Of a DNA stretch of 46,643 bases, positions 26,805 through 38,013 are shown in pieces. The stretch comes from Paracoccaceae bacterium. GTDB taxonomy: Bacteria > Pseudomonadota > Alphaproteobacteria > Rhodobacterales > Rhodobacteraceae. The DNA is taken from the NCBI GenBank assembly GCA_007694945.1, contig REER01000055.1, positions 1 to 46,643 of the forward strand, in the 5' to 3' direction. Below the pieces are notes generated by a model. That model was not told the origin of the DNA. It saw only the letters and a program-made list of their open reading frames with translations, and searched no databases. The position numbers and the translations under genes are program-made. How positions within the stretch are numbered: position 1 is the stretch's first letter; each line of letters starts with the position of its first letter.

Positions 26805-27901
26805 GGTTGGCGCGGGCATCCCTTCTGCAGGCGCCTGTCCTGTCCGGCGACGCCCATACGCGCGGGCGGCTGCAAGCCGAGGGCGCCGATGCGGCGCTAC
26901 TCGCAAAGGTCCGGAACGCGACAATTGCGCGGGTCGAGGCCCTGCACCGACAGGGCAAGCTCACTGCGGATCAGCGCGCCTATCTCGCCGCGCAATATCA
27001 CTTCCACCGCGAGCATGATCCCGATGGGATGGCCGAGTTGAAAGGGATTGCCAAAGGCTTCGGGCTGCCGGAGCATGCGCTTTTTGAGCATCTGCATCTT
27101 GGCACCTTGCGCGACCTCGCCAGCGGGGCGATTCTGACCGGCGATGGGTGCAGCGCCTTTGCGGTTGGCGACAGTCCCGATGGTCCCTTTGTCGCCAAGA
27201 ACCGCGACTTCAGCGGCACGCATCTGGGCGTTCAGCGGCTCTTCTGGCATCAGGGCCCGGATATCCACACAGGCGGGATGCTCTGCCTTGGCAGCCTTGG
27301 CAGCCCCGGCGCCTATTCGAGCGGCATGAATGCAGCCGGCCTTGCACTGGTCGATACCCAGATCGGCGCGCGCCATCACGCTGTTGGCTGGCTGCGCTAT
27401 CTGGCCATGACGCGGATCATCGCAAGCTGCAAGACTGTGGCCGAAGCGCTCGACTGGCTGCGCGTGCGTCCGCATGCGGGCGGCGGTGCGCTCATCCTAG
27501 CGGATGCCACGGGTGCCACAGCCGCTATTGAGTTGGGCGCGCGGGGGCCTGTGATCCGGAAGGGCGCGCGAAGCTGGAATACCAACCATTTCCGCGCACC
27601 CGAACTTGCGCAAGAGACACTTCTGCAAGACAGCACTGTCATCGACAACAATTCCGCCCTGCGCCTTGATGCCTTGACCGCCCGACTCTCTGGTCCTCCA
27701 CCTGATCTTGCCGAAGCTGCGGGGATTCTCTCGCTGCACCGCGATGGGCCTGAGACCGGACCAATCTGCCAGCACCCGAGCACGGCAGATGATACGAGCA
27801 CCCTGTCCTCGGTCATCTACGCGATTGCGCAAAAGCGCGTGTACTTCCATGATTCAAACCCTTGCGCGGGAAACTGGCATCGGTTTGACTTGCCGCAATG
27901 A
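26801..27901 (+). CDS. C45-family autoproteolytic acyltransferase/hydrolase (AAT-like, Ntn fold)
   Basis: 366 residues, no signal peptide, GGAGG ribosome site. The family pattern is visible: an N-terminal helical pro-part (LKGIAKGFGLPEHALFEHLHL), then the autocleavage motif ILTGDGCSAFAV, in which the Cys (about residue 117) becomes the N-terminal nucleophile. PFVAKNRDF, GMNAAGLALVDTQIG and the late SWNTNHF follow. Relatives include acyl-CoA:6-aminopenicillanate acyltransferase and various N-acyl amino acid amidases. Encoded in the peptide-importer operon, it probably deacylates or cleaves an imported amide in the cytoplasm. Substrate unknown. The stop overlaps the start of the activator gene. 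Confidence 0.85.
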
Positions 27902-28902
27902 CCGGGCGGCAAGATGACGGAGCGCAGATGGCCGATTATGGCGGCGAGCTTGTTGGCACAGACCCCAAGATTGAGACCCTGCGCCAGCTTGCCCGCCGTG
28001 TCGCCCGCTCTGCTGCGCGCACGGTCCTGATCTACGGCGAGACCGGCACCGGCAAGGGGCTGCTCGCGCGCATGATCCACCAGAATTCACGCCGGGCTGA
28101 CAAGCCTTTTCTGGATATCAACTGCGCGGCCATCCCTGCCGGGCTGATGGAATCCGAATTCTTCGGCCATGAGAAAGGCGCCTTCACCGGCGCGAGCGAA
28201 CGCAAGATCGGGCTGGTGGAGGCCGCCAATCATGGCAGCGTCTTTCTTGACGAGATCCGCGAGATGGATCCGCACCTGCAAGCCAAGCTGCTCAGCCTGC
28301 TCGACACCCACCAATTCCGGCGCGTGGGGGCCGTCAAGGCAACGCATGTCGATCTGCGATTCATCGCCGCGACCAACAAGGTTCTGCTCTCTGAGGTCAT
28401 GAGCGGGAATTTCCGCGAAGACCTCTACTACCGACTTCAGGTGGTCGCCCTCAACATCCCTGCACTGCGCGAACGCGGCGATGACGTCCTGGTCCTCGCC
28501 GAACACTTCATACAGCGCTTCAACATGGCTTTCGGCCGGGAAATCGGTGGGCTCGCGCCGGAAACCGCGGAGATCATGCGCAAATATCCGTGGCCGGGCA
28601 ATGTGCGCGAACTGGAGAACCTGCTTGAGCGGATCTTCATCCTAGAGGATGACGACATGGTGCTGCCGCGCCATCTGCCCGACCGGATTCTGCGCACTGT
28701 GCGCTCGGGCGCAAAAGTGATCCCGCCGGCAGGTGAGACCCCTGTCGCGGATCAGGGATTTCACGCCGCGACGGCCGATTTCCAGCGCGAATTGGTGCAG
28801 CGCGCGCTCTTGCAGAGCGGCGGCAACCAGCAGGCGGCCGCAGGCCTCTTGAAGCTGACACGCCACGCCCTGCGCCACCAGATGCAGAAACTGGGGCTCT
28901 GA
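27898..28902 (+). CDS. Sigma-54-dependent activator without a sensor domain
   Basis: 334 residues from ATG 27898 (coupled ATGA start; ATG 27928 with a GGAGCGC site is an alternative). Only about 20 residues precede the AAA+ domain, so no PAS, GAF or receiver domain is present. Walker A GETGTGKG, the sigma-54 contact loop GAFTGA (in HEKGAFTGASERKIG), Walker B GSVFLDEI, the sensor-1 region and R-fingers (FREDLYYRL) are intact. The C-terminus carries a Fis-type HTH (NQQAAAGLLKLTRHALRHQMQKLGL). It is therefore a competent enhancer-binding protein, PspF-like in layout, and must be controlled by an outside partner or by its own level. It should activate both -24/-12 promoters in this island. Confidence 0.92.
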   Translation: MTGRQDDGAQMADYGGELVGTDPKIETLRQLARRVARSAARTVLIYGETGTGKGLLARMIHQNSRRADKPFLDINCAAIPAGLMESEFFGHEKGAFTGASERKIGLVEAANHGSVFLDEIREMDPHLQAKLLSLLDTHQFRRVGAVKATHVDLRFIAATNKVLLSEVMSGNFREDLYYRLQVVALNIPALRERGDDVLVLAEHFIQRFNMAFGREIGGLAPETAEIMRKYPWPGNVRELENLLERIFILEDDDMVLPRHLPDRILRTVRSGAKVIPPAGETPVADQGFHAATADFQRELVQRALLQSGGNQQAAAGLLKLTRHALRHQMQKLGL

Positions 28903-28925
28903 ACCACCTTGTGTTTCAACGCCTT

Positions 28926-28938
28926 GCGTGCAACACCC
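28926..28938. promoter_or_regulatory. Second candidate activator site, GCGTGCAACACCC
   Basis: Differs at two positions from GCGTGTAACACGC at 20983-20995 and sits 116 bp upstream of the -12 element of the sigma-54 promoter at 29034, nearly the same distance as the first site. It overlaps a possible terminator stem. Confidence 0.45.
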
Positions 28939-28955
28939 GCGAGTGCGGGACTTTT
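28936..28955 (+). terminator. Possible terminator of the activator gene
   Basis: CCCGC-GAGT-GCGGG followed by ACTTTT, about 35 bp after the activator stop. The stem has only 5 pairs, so it is weak. Confidence 0.4.
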
Positions 28956-29033
28956 GCGCATAATGCATCGGGAAGTAGTGGATACAATTCCAGTATTTTT
29001 AGCAATTACAGTAACATATGAGAAAATACTCTC

Positions 29034-29049
29034 TGGCACAAAAGCTGCA
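29034..29049 (+). promoter_or_regulatory. Sigma-54 (-24/-12) promoter of the DUF1446/DUF4387 operon
   Basis: TGGCACAAAAGCTGCA has the complete TGGCAC -24 element and a CTGCA -12 element with exact GG/GC spacing. It lies 34 bp upstream of ATG 29083. The surrounding stretch is markedly AT-rich compared with its neighbours. Confidence 0.85.
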
Positions 29050-29082
29050 TTTGTTAAGGCAGGAATTAGCAACGAGGCAGAC

Positions 29083-30456
29083 ATGTCATCCATGAAGGTC
29101 ATCAGCCCAAACGGGCATCTGGGCTTCGCGCCCCTCAAGAACGGCAGTTTCCAGATCGGTGTTGCAGCCGGGCCGGATATCATTGCCGCAGATTCGGGCA
29201 GCGATGACATTGGCCCCGGACCTCTGGGCGCCGATACCTGCGCCAGCCCCCGCGCCTGGCAGGAGCACGATCTGGAATTGATGCTGCTCGCTGCACGCGA
29301 GAAAAATGTACCGATGATCATCGGCTCCGCCGGCGATACCGGCAGCAACAGCCGCGTGGACATGTATGTGCAGATCATTCGTGATCTGGCGAGCAAGCAC
29401 AAGCTCGCGCCCTTCCGTTTGGGCTGGTTCTATTCCGAGGTGGACCCCGAGCGCGTGCGCGCGAGCATCCGCGACGGCGAACCCGTCACCGGGCTGGATG
29501 CCCGTGCCGAGCTGACCGAGGAAGAGCTTGACGCAACCGACCGCATCGTCGCGATGGCAGGCGTGCATCCTTACCTCAAGCTGCTGGAGGACGGTTGCGA
29601 TGTCATCATCGGCGGGCGCTCTTCAGACAGTGCCGTTTTCGCGGCCCCAGCCCTGCATCGCGGTTACCCCGAAGCGCAGGCTTATTATCTGGGCAAGGTG
29701 CTGGAATGCGCGAGCTTCTGCGCCGAACCTTATGGCGCGAAGGAAACCGTCTTGGGTGAAATCACCCCTGACTGGGTTGATGTGACCGCCATGGCGCCCG
29801 AACAACGCTGCACCATTGCCTCGGTTGCAGGACATGCGATGTACGAACGTTCCAACCCGTTCCACGAATTTGTCGCGGGTGGCATGCTCGACATGACCGA
29901 TTGCCATTATGACCAGATCGCTGACAAGACCACACGCGTAACGGGCATGAAATTCGTCCCTGCGCAGGAGGTTCGGGTCAAGCTCGAAGGCTCGGGCAAG
30001 ATCGGCGAGCGGTTCGTGGGCATGGCCGGGATCCGTGATCCCTATACTATCGCAAATGTCGATGCGGTCATCGAATGGGCGCGCCAGCAAACCCGCGAAC
30101 GCTTTGGCGAGAGCGGCTGGGAGCTGCATTACAATGTCTTCGGCCGTAACGGAGTCATGGGCGATATGGAGCCGCTCAAGGACAAGCCCGGCCATGAGTT
30201 GTGTGTAGTGGTGCAGGGCGTGGCGCCCACTGTCGAGATGGCCGAAGAGGTCGCGATGACCGGAACACGGCAGCTCTTTTACGCGCGCCTACCTGATGTG
30301 AAAGGAACTGCCGGTGGGGTGTCATTCATCCTTGACGAAGTGATGCAGGCGAGCCCCGCCTATCGCTGGACGCTGAATCACACCATGGCCGTGCGTGACC
30401 CGCTCGAGCTGTTCCCGACCCATAGCGAAATCGTCACCATAGGAGCCGCGGCATGA
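29083..30456 (+). CDS. AtuA-like DUF1446 protein
   Basis: 457 residues from ATG 29083 (GAGG ribosome site, MSSMKVISPNGHLGF). The frame is open further upstream but there covers the promoter, so it is not coding. DUF1446 segments are evident: DIIAADSGSDDIGPGPLG, PMIIGSAGDTGSNSRVDM, GCDVIIGGRSSDSAVFAAPALHRG and AKETVLGEITPDWVDV. AtuA belongs to an acyclic terpene utilisation cluster, and the family is otherwise biochemically obscure. It overlaps the DUF4387 gene by 4 bases; the two families usually occur together, probably as one complex. It is the first gene behind the second sigma-54 promoter. Confidence 0.85.
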   Translation: MSSMKVISPNGHLGFAPLKNGSFQIGVAAGPDIIAADSGSDDIGPGPLGADTCASPRAWQEHDLELMLLAAREKNVPMIIGSAGDTGSNSRVDMYVQIIRDLASKHKLAPFRLGWFYSEVDPERVRASIRDGEPVTGLDARAELTEEELDATDRIVAMAGVHPYLKLLEDGCDVIIGGRSSDSAVFAAPALHRGYPEAQAYYLGKVLECASFCAEPYGAKETVLGEITPDWVDVTAMAPEQRCTIASVAGHAMYERSNPFHEFVAGGMLDMTDCHYDQIADKTTRVTGMKFVPAQEVRVKLEGSGKIGERFVGMAGIRDPYTIANVDAVIEWARQQTRERFGESGWELHYNVFGRNGVMGDMEPLKDKPGHELCVVVQGVAPTVEMAEEVAMTGTRQLFYARLPDVKGTAGGVSFILDEVMQASPAYRWTLNHTMAVRDPLELFPTHSEIVTIGAAA

Positions 30457-30785
30457 ACACGCCCACAACACTTGCGAGCCTTGCCAAGACCATCCGCAGC
30501 AAGAATGCCGGGACCGACAAGATCACCTTCGACATCATCTTCCGCGAACGCGAAACCTATGATCTGGTCCGGCGCTCGGGCGCGCTCACACGTGAAAGCG
30601 TGTGCAAGGTGCTCAATATCGATGCTGCGCGCCTGACCGATTTCGTCGAATATGACCCCGGTCTCGCGATCAAATTTACCATTCTGCGGCCGCATCCCTC
30701 GGGCAGTGCCGGCGATGGAGATATCTTCGGCGCCCAGCAATATGCGCCTTTCCTCGATCTCGAGGTCGATCTCTCAGCGGCCTGA
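30453..30785 (+). CDS. DUF4387 family protein
   Basis: 110 residues. The typical start LASLAKTIRSKNAGTDKITFDIIFRERETYDLVRRSG and the end FDxxxLRPxxSGSxGDGDIFGAQQYAPFLDLEV match DUF4387. This small domain is found either fused to or next to DUF1446 proteins. It has no signal peptide or membrane segment. It is translationally coupled to the DUF1446 gene (ATGA). Function unknown; a structural subunit is likely. Confidence 0.82.
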   Translation: MNTPTTLASLAKTIRSKNAGTDKITFDIIFRERETYDLVRRSGALTRESVCKVLNIDAARLTDFVEYDPGLAIKFTILRPHPSGSAGDGDIFGAQQYAPFLDLEVDLSAA

Positions 30786-30956
30786 CCCTTGGTCGCTGTC
30801 GAGCTCGACCTTATCTCCCAGTCGCTCAGGGTCTGCGGGATGCAGCCGGTCTTCGGCGCGTTCGCGAAATGCGAGTTCGCGGCCGCGCTCATGTCCATCA
30901 ACCCTACCCAAGTGTTGGAGCCTCCGGCCAAGCCAGCACGCGTATGGATACCCCCC

Positions 30957-31979
30957 TCAGTTTTCAGTGGAAAAACAATCTGGCGCCGGTGCAAGCGACA
31001 GGATAATCTTGGCTGAAGAGACAACGCCTGCATCCAGATCGGCGAAGGCCTTCGGGCCTCCGTCAAGTGGGCGCGTGCTGACCCAGCCAAGCTTGCCCAG
31101 ATGCCCTTTGTCGAGTGCATCGAGTGCTGCCGCAAAATCCGCGGGCGTATAGCAATAGCTGCCAGTGATGGTGATTTCCTGCAGCGTGATGCGGCGGATG
31201 TCATATCCTTCATGCCCGGGCAGAAGCCCGACGTGCACGATCACACCGCCGGGCCGGACCAGCCGCGAGGCGGCCTGACGCGTCGCTGCGGCGCCGACGG
31301 CGTCGATAATCAGGTCATAAGCACTCTCGCCCGGATCATTGGCACTCGGGTCGAACCCCGTGATCCCAGGCTCAGCCTCCAGCAGCGCGCGGCGTCCGGG
31401 GTGAGGCTCGGCGACGTCGATGATCTCGGCCCCCATATGCCGCGCGACCAGCGCCGCGCCCAGCCCAATGGCCCCGCCGCCCTGCACCAGCACGCGCGGG
31501 CGCGGCGCGCCCAGCCGCTCCAGTCCGATGCGCATTGCGTGCCATGACACCGCAACCGGCTCGCTCAGCGCGGCGTCGCGCAGCCGCATGCCCTCGGGCA
31601 CGGGCAGCAGGTTGCGCTCGGGGATAGTGACATATTCGGCGAAAGCACCGGGGCGCGGGGGCATCGAGATGATCGCGCGCGTGGGCGAAAGATGCGGTCG
31701 CCCTGCGAGGGCTACAGGGCAGTCCGGGTCCACCACCAGCGGGTTGATCGCCACGCGCTCGCCCTCGCGCGGGCCGGAGGCAACGAAACCGGCCGCCTCA
31801 TGGCCCAGCACGAGGGGCGGTGGGCGGCGGTCGTCATGTCCATGATAGGCGTGCATGTCGGACCCGCAAATGCCGACATCCGAGACGCGCACCAGAACCT
31901 CACCCGCTGCAGGCACTGGCACGGGTTGCTCGCGCAACACCATCTGATTGGGGCCAGTATAGACAAGCGCGCGCATCAT
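30957..31979 (-). CDS. Zinc-type (MDR) alcohol dehydrogenase lacking the structural-zinc cysteines
   Basis: 340 residues (ATGATG at 31979/31976). The catalytic zinc ligands are kept: Cys in VGICGSDMHAYHG and His-Glu in VLGHEAAGFV. The NAD-binding motif VLVQGGGAIGLGAALVA is present. Where relatives carry four lobe cysteines, this protein reads VVDPDCPVALAGRPHLSPTR, with only one Cys left. It presumably oxidises a polyol or similar alcohol. It is the last gene of the LacI-controlled operon and follows the SDR gene by 6 bp. In sulfopropanediol clusters an MDR and an SDR enzyme accompany HpsN, which fits this layout but does not prove the substrate. Confidence 0.85.
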   Translation of the reverse strand: MMRALVYTGPNQMVLREQPVPVPAAGEVLVRVSDVGICGSDMHAYHGHDDRRPPPLVLGHEAAGFVASGPREGERVAINPLVVDPDCPVALAGRPHLSPTRAIISMPPRPGAFAEYVTIPERNLLPVPEGMRLRDAALSEPVAVSWHAMRIGLERLGAPRPRVLVQGGGAIGLGAALVARHMGAEIIDVAEPHPGRRALLEAEPGITGFDPSANDPGESAYDLIIDAVGAAATRQAASRLVRPGGVIVHVGLLPGHEGYDIRRITLQEITITGSYCYTPADFAAALDALDKGHLGKLGWVSTRPLDGGPKAFADLDAGVVSSAKIILSLAPAPDCFSTEN

Positions 31980-31985
31980 CCCCCC

Positions 31986-32762
31986 TTATTTCGCCGTGAA
32001 GCCGCCATCGACATGCAATGTCTGGCCAGTGATATAGGCAGAGGCATCCGAACACAGAAAGATCGTGGCCCCATGGAGATCCTCTAGCGCCCCGTTGCGC
32101 CCTATGGCCGTGCGCGCGGCATTGGCGGCGGCCAGTTCGGCATCGGCGAAAACGGGCGCGGTGAGCGGTGTCGGGAAGAAGCCGGGCGCGATGGCGTTGC
32201 AGGTGATGCCCTGCCCCGAGAATTCCTGCGCCATCGCGCGGGTCAGTTGCACGATGCCGCCCTTGGCCGCACCATAGGGCGCGGAATTGGGGAAGGCGCG
32301 GCTCGATTGCAGCGAGGCGAGGTTCAGAACCCGCCCCCAGCCGCGCGCCGCCATGCCGGGTGCCAGATGCTGCAGCAGAAGGAATGGCGCGCGCAAATGG
32401 AGCGCCATATGCAGATCAAAGGCTTCGGGCGTCACGTCCAGATAGGGCTGGCGCAGGTTCACGCCTGCGGCATTGACGAGGATATCCACCTCGCCAACCG
32501 CGTCGGCCAAGGCCCGCAAGGCCTCCGGGTCGGTCAGATCGGTCGGGTGCAATGTGGCGTCGAGCCCCTCACTGGCCAGCGCAGTGCGCGCCTCTTGCAG
32601 GCGCGCAATGTCGCGCGCGGCCAGATGCAGGCGCGCGCCCTGCAGACCCAAGGCCCGCGCCATGGCTAGCCCGATGCCCGAATTGCCGCCCGTCACAAGC
32701 GCGCGGCGACCGCTCAGATCGAAGAGGGCATCAAGCCTTGGCACACCGCACCTTTTCGTCAT
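31986..32762 (-). CDS. Short-chain dehydrogenase/reductase
   Basis: 258 residues from ATG 32762; a GTG at 32744 in the same frame is an alternative. Classical SDR motifs are present: nucleotide loop [11 protein letters not shown], the NAAG motif (ILVNAAGVN), the catalytic Ser in [22 protein letters not shown] with the YxxxK pair, and a C-terminal [15 protein letters not shown](P)-dependent oxidation or reduction of a hydroxy group. Its 5' end overlaps the end of the DegT-type gene by about 30 bases. Position with the HisD-like and MDR enzymes suggests conversion of one stereoisomer of the imported substrate. Confidence 0.88.
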   Translation of the reverse strand: MTKRCGVPRLDALFDLSGRRALVTGGNSGIGLAMARALGLQGARLHLAARDIARLQEARTALASEGLDATLHPTDLTDPEALRALADAVGEVDILVNAAGVNLRQPYLDVTPEAFDLHMALHLRAPFLLLQHLAPGMAARGWGRVLNLASLQSSRAFPNSAPYGAAKGGIVQLTRAMAQEFSGQGITCNAIAPGFFPTPLTAPVFADAELAAANAARTAIGRNGALEDLHGATIFLCSDASAYITGQTLHVDGGFTAK

Positions 32763-33942
32763 CGGTCGCCTCGGCAGCCTGGATCAGCGCATCGGCGATC
32801 AACTCGCAGTCCTGCGCGCTCAGCTCCAGCGGCAGGCGTATGTCGCAGAGGGTGGTCTGGATCGCGCAGGCGCGGGGCACCTCGGTTGCCTGGGCGCCAG
32901 GCCATTGACCAGGGTTGGAGCTATAGCCCTCTGGTGAGGCGCTGCCGAACCATTTGACCCAGACGCCCCGCGCGCGGGCCGCGTCAATGAATGAAGCCAT
33001 TGCGGTTTTGTCTCGCGCGGGCAAACGAAATTGCAGCGAAGACTGCGCATAGGCTTCTGCCTGTGGTCTGTGTGGCAGCACGAAGCCGGTGGCAGCCTGC
33101 AAGCGTTGCGCGATCCGATCGTGGCTCGCGTTCCAATCGGCCACGCGCTTGGGCAGGAGCGGCAGTTGCGGCAGCGCCAGCGCGGCCACAAGCGCCGACA
33201 TCCGCAGCGAATAATTGCCGCAGCGGTCAAACCAGTCGACCATGACCTGCTCGGGAGGGCATGTACCGTTCTGCCGATAGAGCCGATAGCTGCCCGCGTG
33301 CAGGATCGCCTGTGCGGCGACATCATCATCGTCGGTGATCAGTATGCCGCCTTCGCCGGTATTCACATGCTTGCCCGACTGAAAGCTGAAGCACCCGGCA
33401 AGCCCGAAATTTCCCGCCTGCCATCCGGCCCAAGTGGCGCCCAGCGTATGGGCACAATCCTCGATCAGGGTGATCCCCTCTTCCCGGCACAGCTCCGCCA
33501 GCGCACCGAGGTCGCAAAGATGCCCGCGCATATGCGACAGGAGCAGCACCCGCGCGCCCGAGGCGCGCGCCTTGGCGCGCAGATCATCAAAATCAATGAC
33601 CAGATCCTCGGTGATCTCGACCAGCACCGGGCGCGCCCCCACATGCTGCACCGCACCGGGAACGGGCCCAAGCGTGAAAGCGTTGAGCAGCACCTTGTCG
33701 CCCGGCACCACCCCTGCGGTCTTGAGCGCCAGAAACAGCGCCGATCCGCAGGAATTGAGCGCGACGGCATAGCGCCTGCCCATCATCCGCGCGAAGTCGC
33801 GTTCCAGCGCGGCTACGAGCCCACCATCGCCCCCAGATTCGGAGTAGCGATGCAGACGCCCGGTCTCTACCAGCGCCATGGCCATGGCGAGGGCCTTGGG
33901 CGGAATATCGGGCGGGCGGCCCAGATCGGGCGGGGAACGCAT
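32731..33942 (-). CDS. DegT/DnrJ/EryC1-type PLP-dependent aminotransferase
   Basis: 403 residues. Fold-type I PLP enzyme with [16 protein letters not shown] at the cofactor phosphate site, the Asp of [11 protein letters not shown], and the Schiff-base Lys in [16 protein letters not shown]. The enzymes usually aminate keto-sugars, or act on keto compounds bound as PLP or PMP. Such a gene in a small-molecule catabolic operon is unusual. It may move an amino group onto or off the imported compound. It lies 3 bp after the HisD-like gene. Confidence 0.85.
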   Translation of the reverse strand: MRSPPDLGRPPDIPPKALAMAMALVETGRLHRYSESGGDGGLVAALERDFARMMGRRYAVALNSCGSALFLALKTAGVVPGDKVLLNAFTLGPVPGAVQHVGARPVLVEITEDLVIDFDDLRAKARASGARVLLLSHMRGHLCDLGALAELCREEGITLIEDCAHTLGATWAGWQAGNFGLAGCFSFQSGKHVNTGEGGILITDDDDVAAQAILHAGSYRLYRQNGTCPPEQVMVDWFDRCGNYSLRMSALVAALALPQLPLLPKRVADWNASHDRIAQRLQAATGFVLPHRPQAEAYAQSSLQFRLPARDKTAMASFIDAARARGVWVKWFGSASPEGYSSNPGQWPGAQATEVPRACAIQTTLCDIRLPLELSAQDCELIADALIQAAEATDDEKVRCAKA

Positions 33943-33945
33943 GGC

Positions 33946-36371
<2,426 letters not shown>

Positions 36372-36404
36372 GGGTTGGTCCTCCTTGTTGTGGTTGGTCG
36401 TTTC

Positions 36405-37202
36405 TCAGGCGTGCTGCGCCGCCTTTTCCTCGCGCAGGCTGCGCCAGATATGGGTGCGAAGATGGACGAAACTCTCCAGGTCCATCACATCCTCGATCTT
36501 CTCATGGCTGTCCCAGTCCTCGGCATTGCGGATCGAGGCGACATCCAGCACTTCCTTGATGCGTCCGGGCGCGCGGGTCATGATCGCGACGCGGTCCGCC
36601 AGATAGACGGCTTCTTCCACCGCATGGGTAATGAATAGCACGGTGCGCGGGTTCTTGCGCGCCAGCCGCACGAGTTCTTCCTGCATCACGACGCGGGTCT
36701 GCGCGTCGAGCGCGCCGAAGGGCTCGTCCATCAAGAGCACATCGGGGTCGAGGACATAGGCCCGCGCAATCGCCACGCGCTGCTGCATCCCGCCCGACAG
36801 CTGGTGCGGGAAGTGCTTGGCGTATTGCGTCAGGTTCATCAGGTTCAGGATCGCCTCTATGCGATTCGCGCGTTCGGACCCGCTGACATTGAGGTTGCGC
36901 AATCCGAGATCGATGTTGTCGTAAACGGTTTTCCACGGAAACAGCGCGAATTGCTGGAACACCACGGCGCGGTCAGGGCCTGGGCGTTTGATCGGCGTGC
37001 CATCGACCGAGACCACACCATCAGTCGCATTCTCGAAGCCCGCGACCATGCGCAGGCAGGTGGTCTTACCGCAGCCCGATGGGCCGACAATGGCGACGAA
37101 TTCCTTGTCGCGAATCTCCAGGTCAATGTCTTTCAGCGCCACGAACCCCGAGTCGCGTGACCCGAAGATCTTGCCGACATTCTGAAACTGGATGACACCC
37201 AT
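36405..37202 (-). CDS. ABC transporter ATPase, SsuB/TauB type
   Basis: 265 residues. Walker A IVGPSGCGKTTCLR, the Q-loop in VVFQQFALFPWKTVYDNI, signature LSGGMQQRVAIARAYV, Walker B VLLMDEPFGALDAQTR and H-loop FITHAVEEAVYLADRV. The family-specific AIMTRAPGRIKEVLDV tail is also present. It energises the two permeases encoded just upstream. Confidence 0.92.
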   Translation of the reverse strand: MGVIQFQNVGKIFGSRDSGFVALKDIDLEIRDKEFVAIVGPSGCGKTTCLRMVAGFENATDGVVSVDGTPIKRPGPDRAVVFQQFALFPWKTVYDNIDLGLRNLNVSGSERANRIEAILNLMNLTQYAKHFPHQLSGGMQQRVAIARAYVLDPDVLLMDEPFGALDAQTRVVMQEELVRLARKNPRTVLFITHAVEEAVYLADRVAIMTRAPGRIKEVLDVASIRNAEDWDSHEKIEDVMDLESFVHLRTHIWRSLREEKAAQHA

Positions 37203-37223
37203 GTTTGTTCCTCCCCCTCTGCC

Positions 37224-38009
37224 TCAGTGGTCCAGCCCGCGGCGCTTTTGAATGTAGCGCTCGAGCCCGCGCAGCGCGCTGTCGAGCGCGAGCCCGACCA
37301 GCCCGATGGCGACCATGCCGGCCATGACTGTATGCGTCTGGATGTTCGCCTGCCCCTGAACCATCATGTAGCCAACACCTGCCGAGGCCACGATCAGTTC
37401 GGCCCCCACCAATGACTGCCAACCCAGGCCTGCCGAAACCCGGAGTCCCGAGATGATCGAGGGCACGGAGGAGGGCAGCAACACTTCCATGATGACCCGC
37501 CGTGAGGGTGTGCCGAGCATATTGGCAGCCTCGATCAGGCGCGGATCGACGAATTTCGCACCGCGATAGGCATTGATCACGCAAGGCGGAAAGGCACCCG
37601 CAAAGATGATCATGATCGGCCCGCCGATGCCAGTGCCGAACCACAGCGCGGCAAAGGGTACCCATGCGATGGGCGCAACGAAGCGCAGCGCGTCAAAGAG
37701 CGGTGAGACGATCTCGTCCAGAAGCTGATACCAGCCCATCAGCAACCCAAGCGGAATGCCGATAGCGGCGGCAAGCAGGAACCCATAGGCAAAACGCTGG
37801 AAACTTGCTGCAAGATGGCCCGGCAAGGTGGCGCCAGCAAAACGGCGATCGAGCAGCGCCATGAAACGCTCATAAACCTCAACTGGCGAGGGCAGGAAGA
37901 TGTCCGAGACTAGCCCGCTCATCGCCATACCTTGCCAGAACCCCAGGAAGCAGGCGAGACCGAGGAAGCCGAGCAGGATGGATTGGGTGAAGCTGATCTG
38001 GCGGTTCAT
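37224..38009 (-). CDS. ABC transporter permease, SsuC/TauC type (second)
   Basis: 261 residues from ATG 38009 (GGGTGAT ribosome site). About six membrane helices, with the family pattern FLPSPVEVYERFMALL, FAYGFLLAAAIGIPLGLLMGW and the EAA-type loop DPRLIEAANMLGTPSRRVIMEVLLPSSVPSI. It starts 4 bp after the other permease gene ends; two different permeases imply a heterodimeric channel. Confidence 0.9.
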   Translation of the reverse strand: MNRQISFTQSILLGFLGLACFLGFWQGMAMSGLVSDIFLPSPVEVYERFMALLDRRFAGATLPGHLAASFQRFAYGFLLAAAIGIPLGLLMGWYQLLDEIVSPLFDALRFVAPIAWVPFAALWFGTGIGGPIMIIFAGAFPPCVINAYRGAKFVDPRLIEAANMLGTPSRRVIMEVLLPSSVPSIISGLRVSAGLGWQSLVGAELIVASAGVGYMMVQGQANIQTHTVMAGMVAIGLVGLALDSALRGLERYIQKRRGLDH

Positions 38010-38013
38010 CGTA

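Noticed and set aside
30789-30956. Open frame on either strand between DUF4387 and the MDR gene; the minus frame reads like a protein remnant (GLAGGSNTWVGLMDMSAAAN)
   Set aside because: Too short, with no start or family I can name; it may be a gene scrap but cannot be supported.
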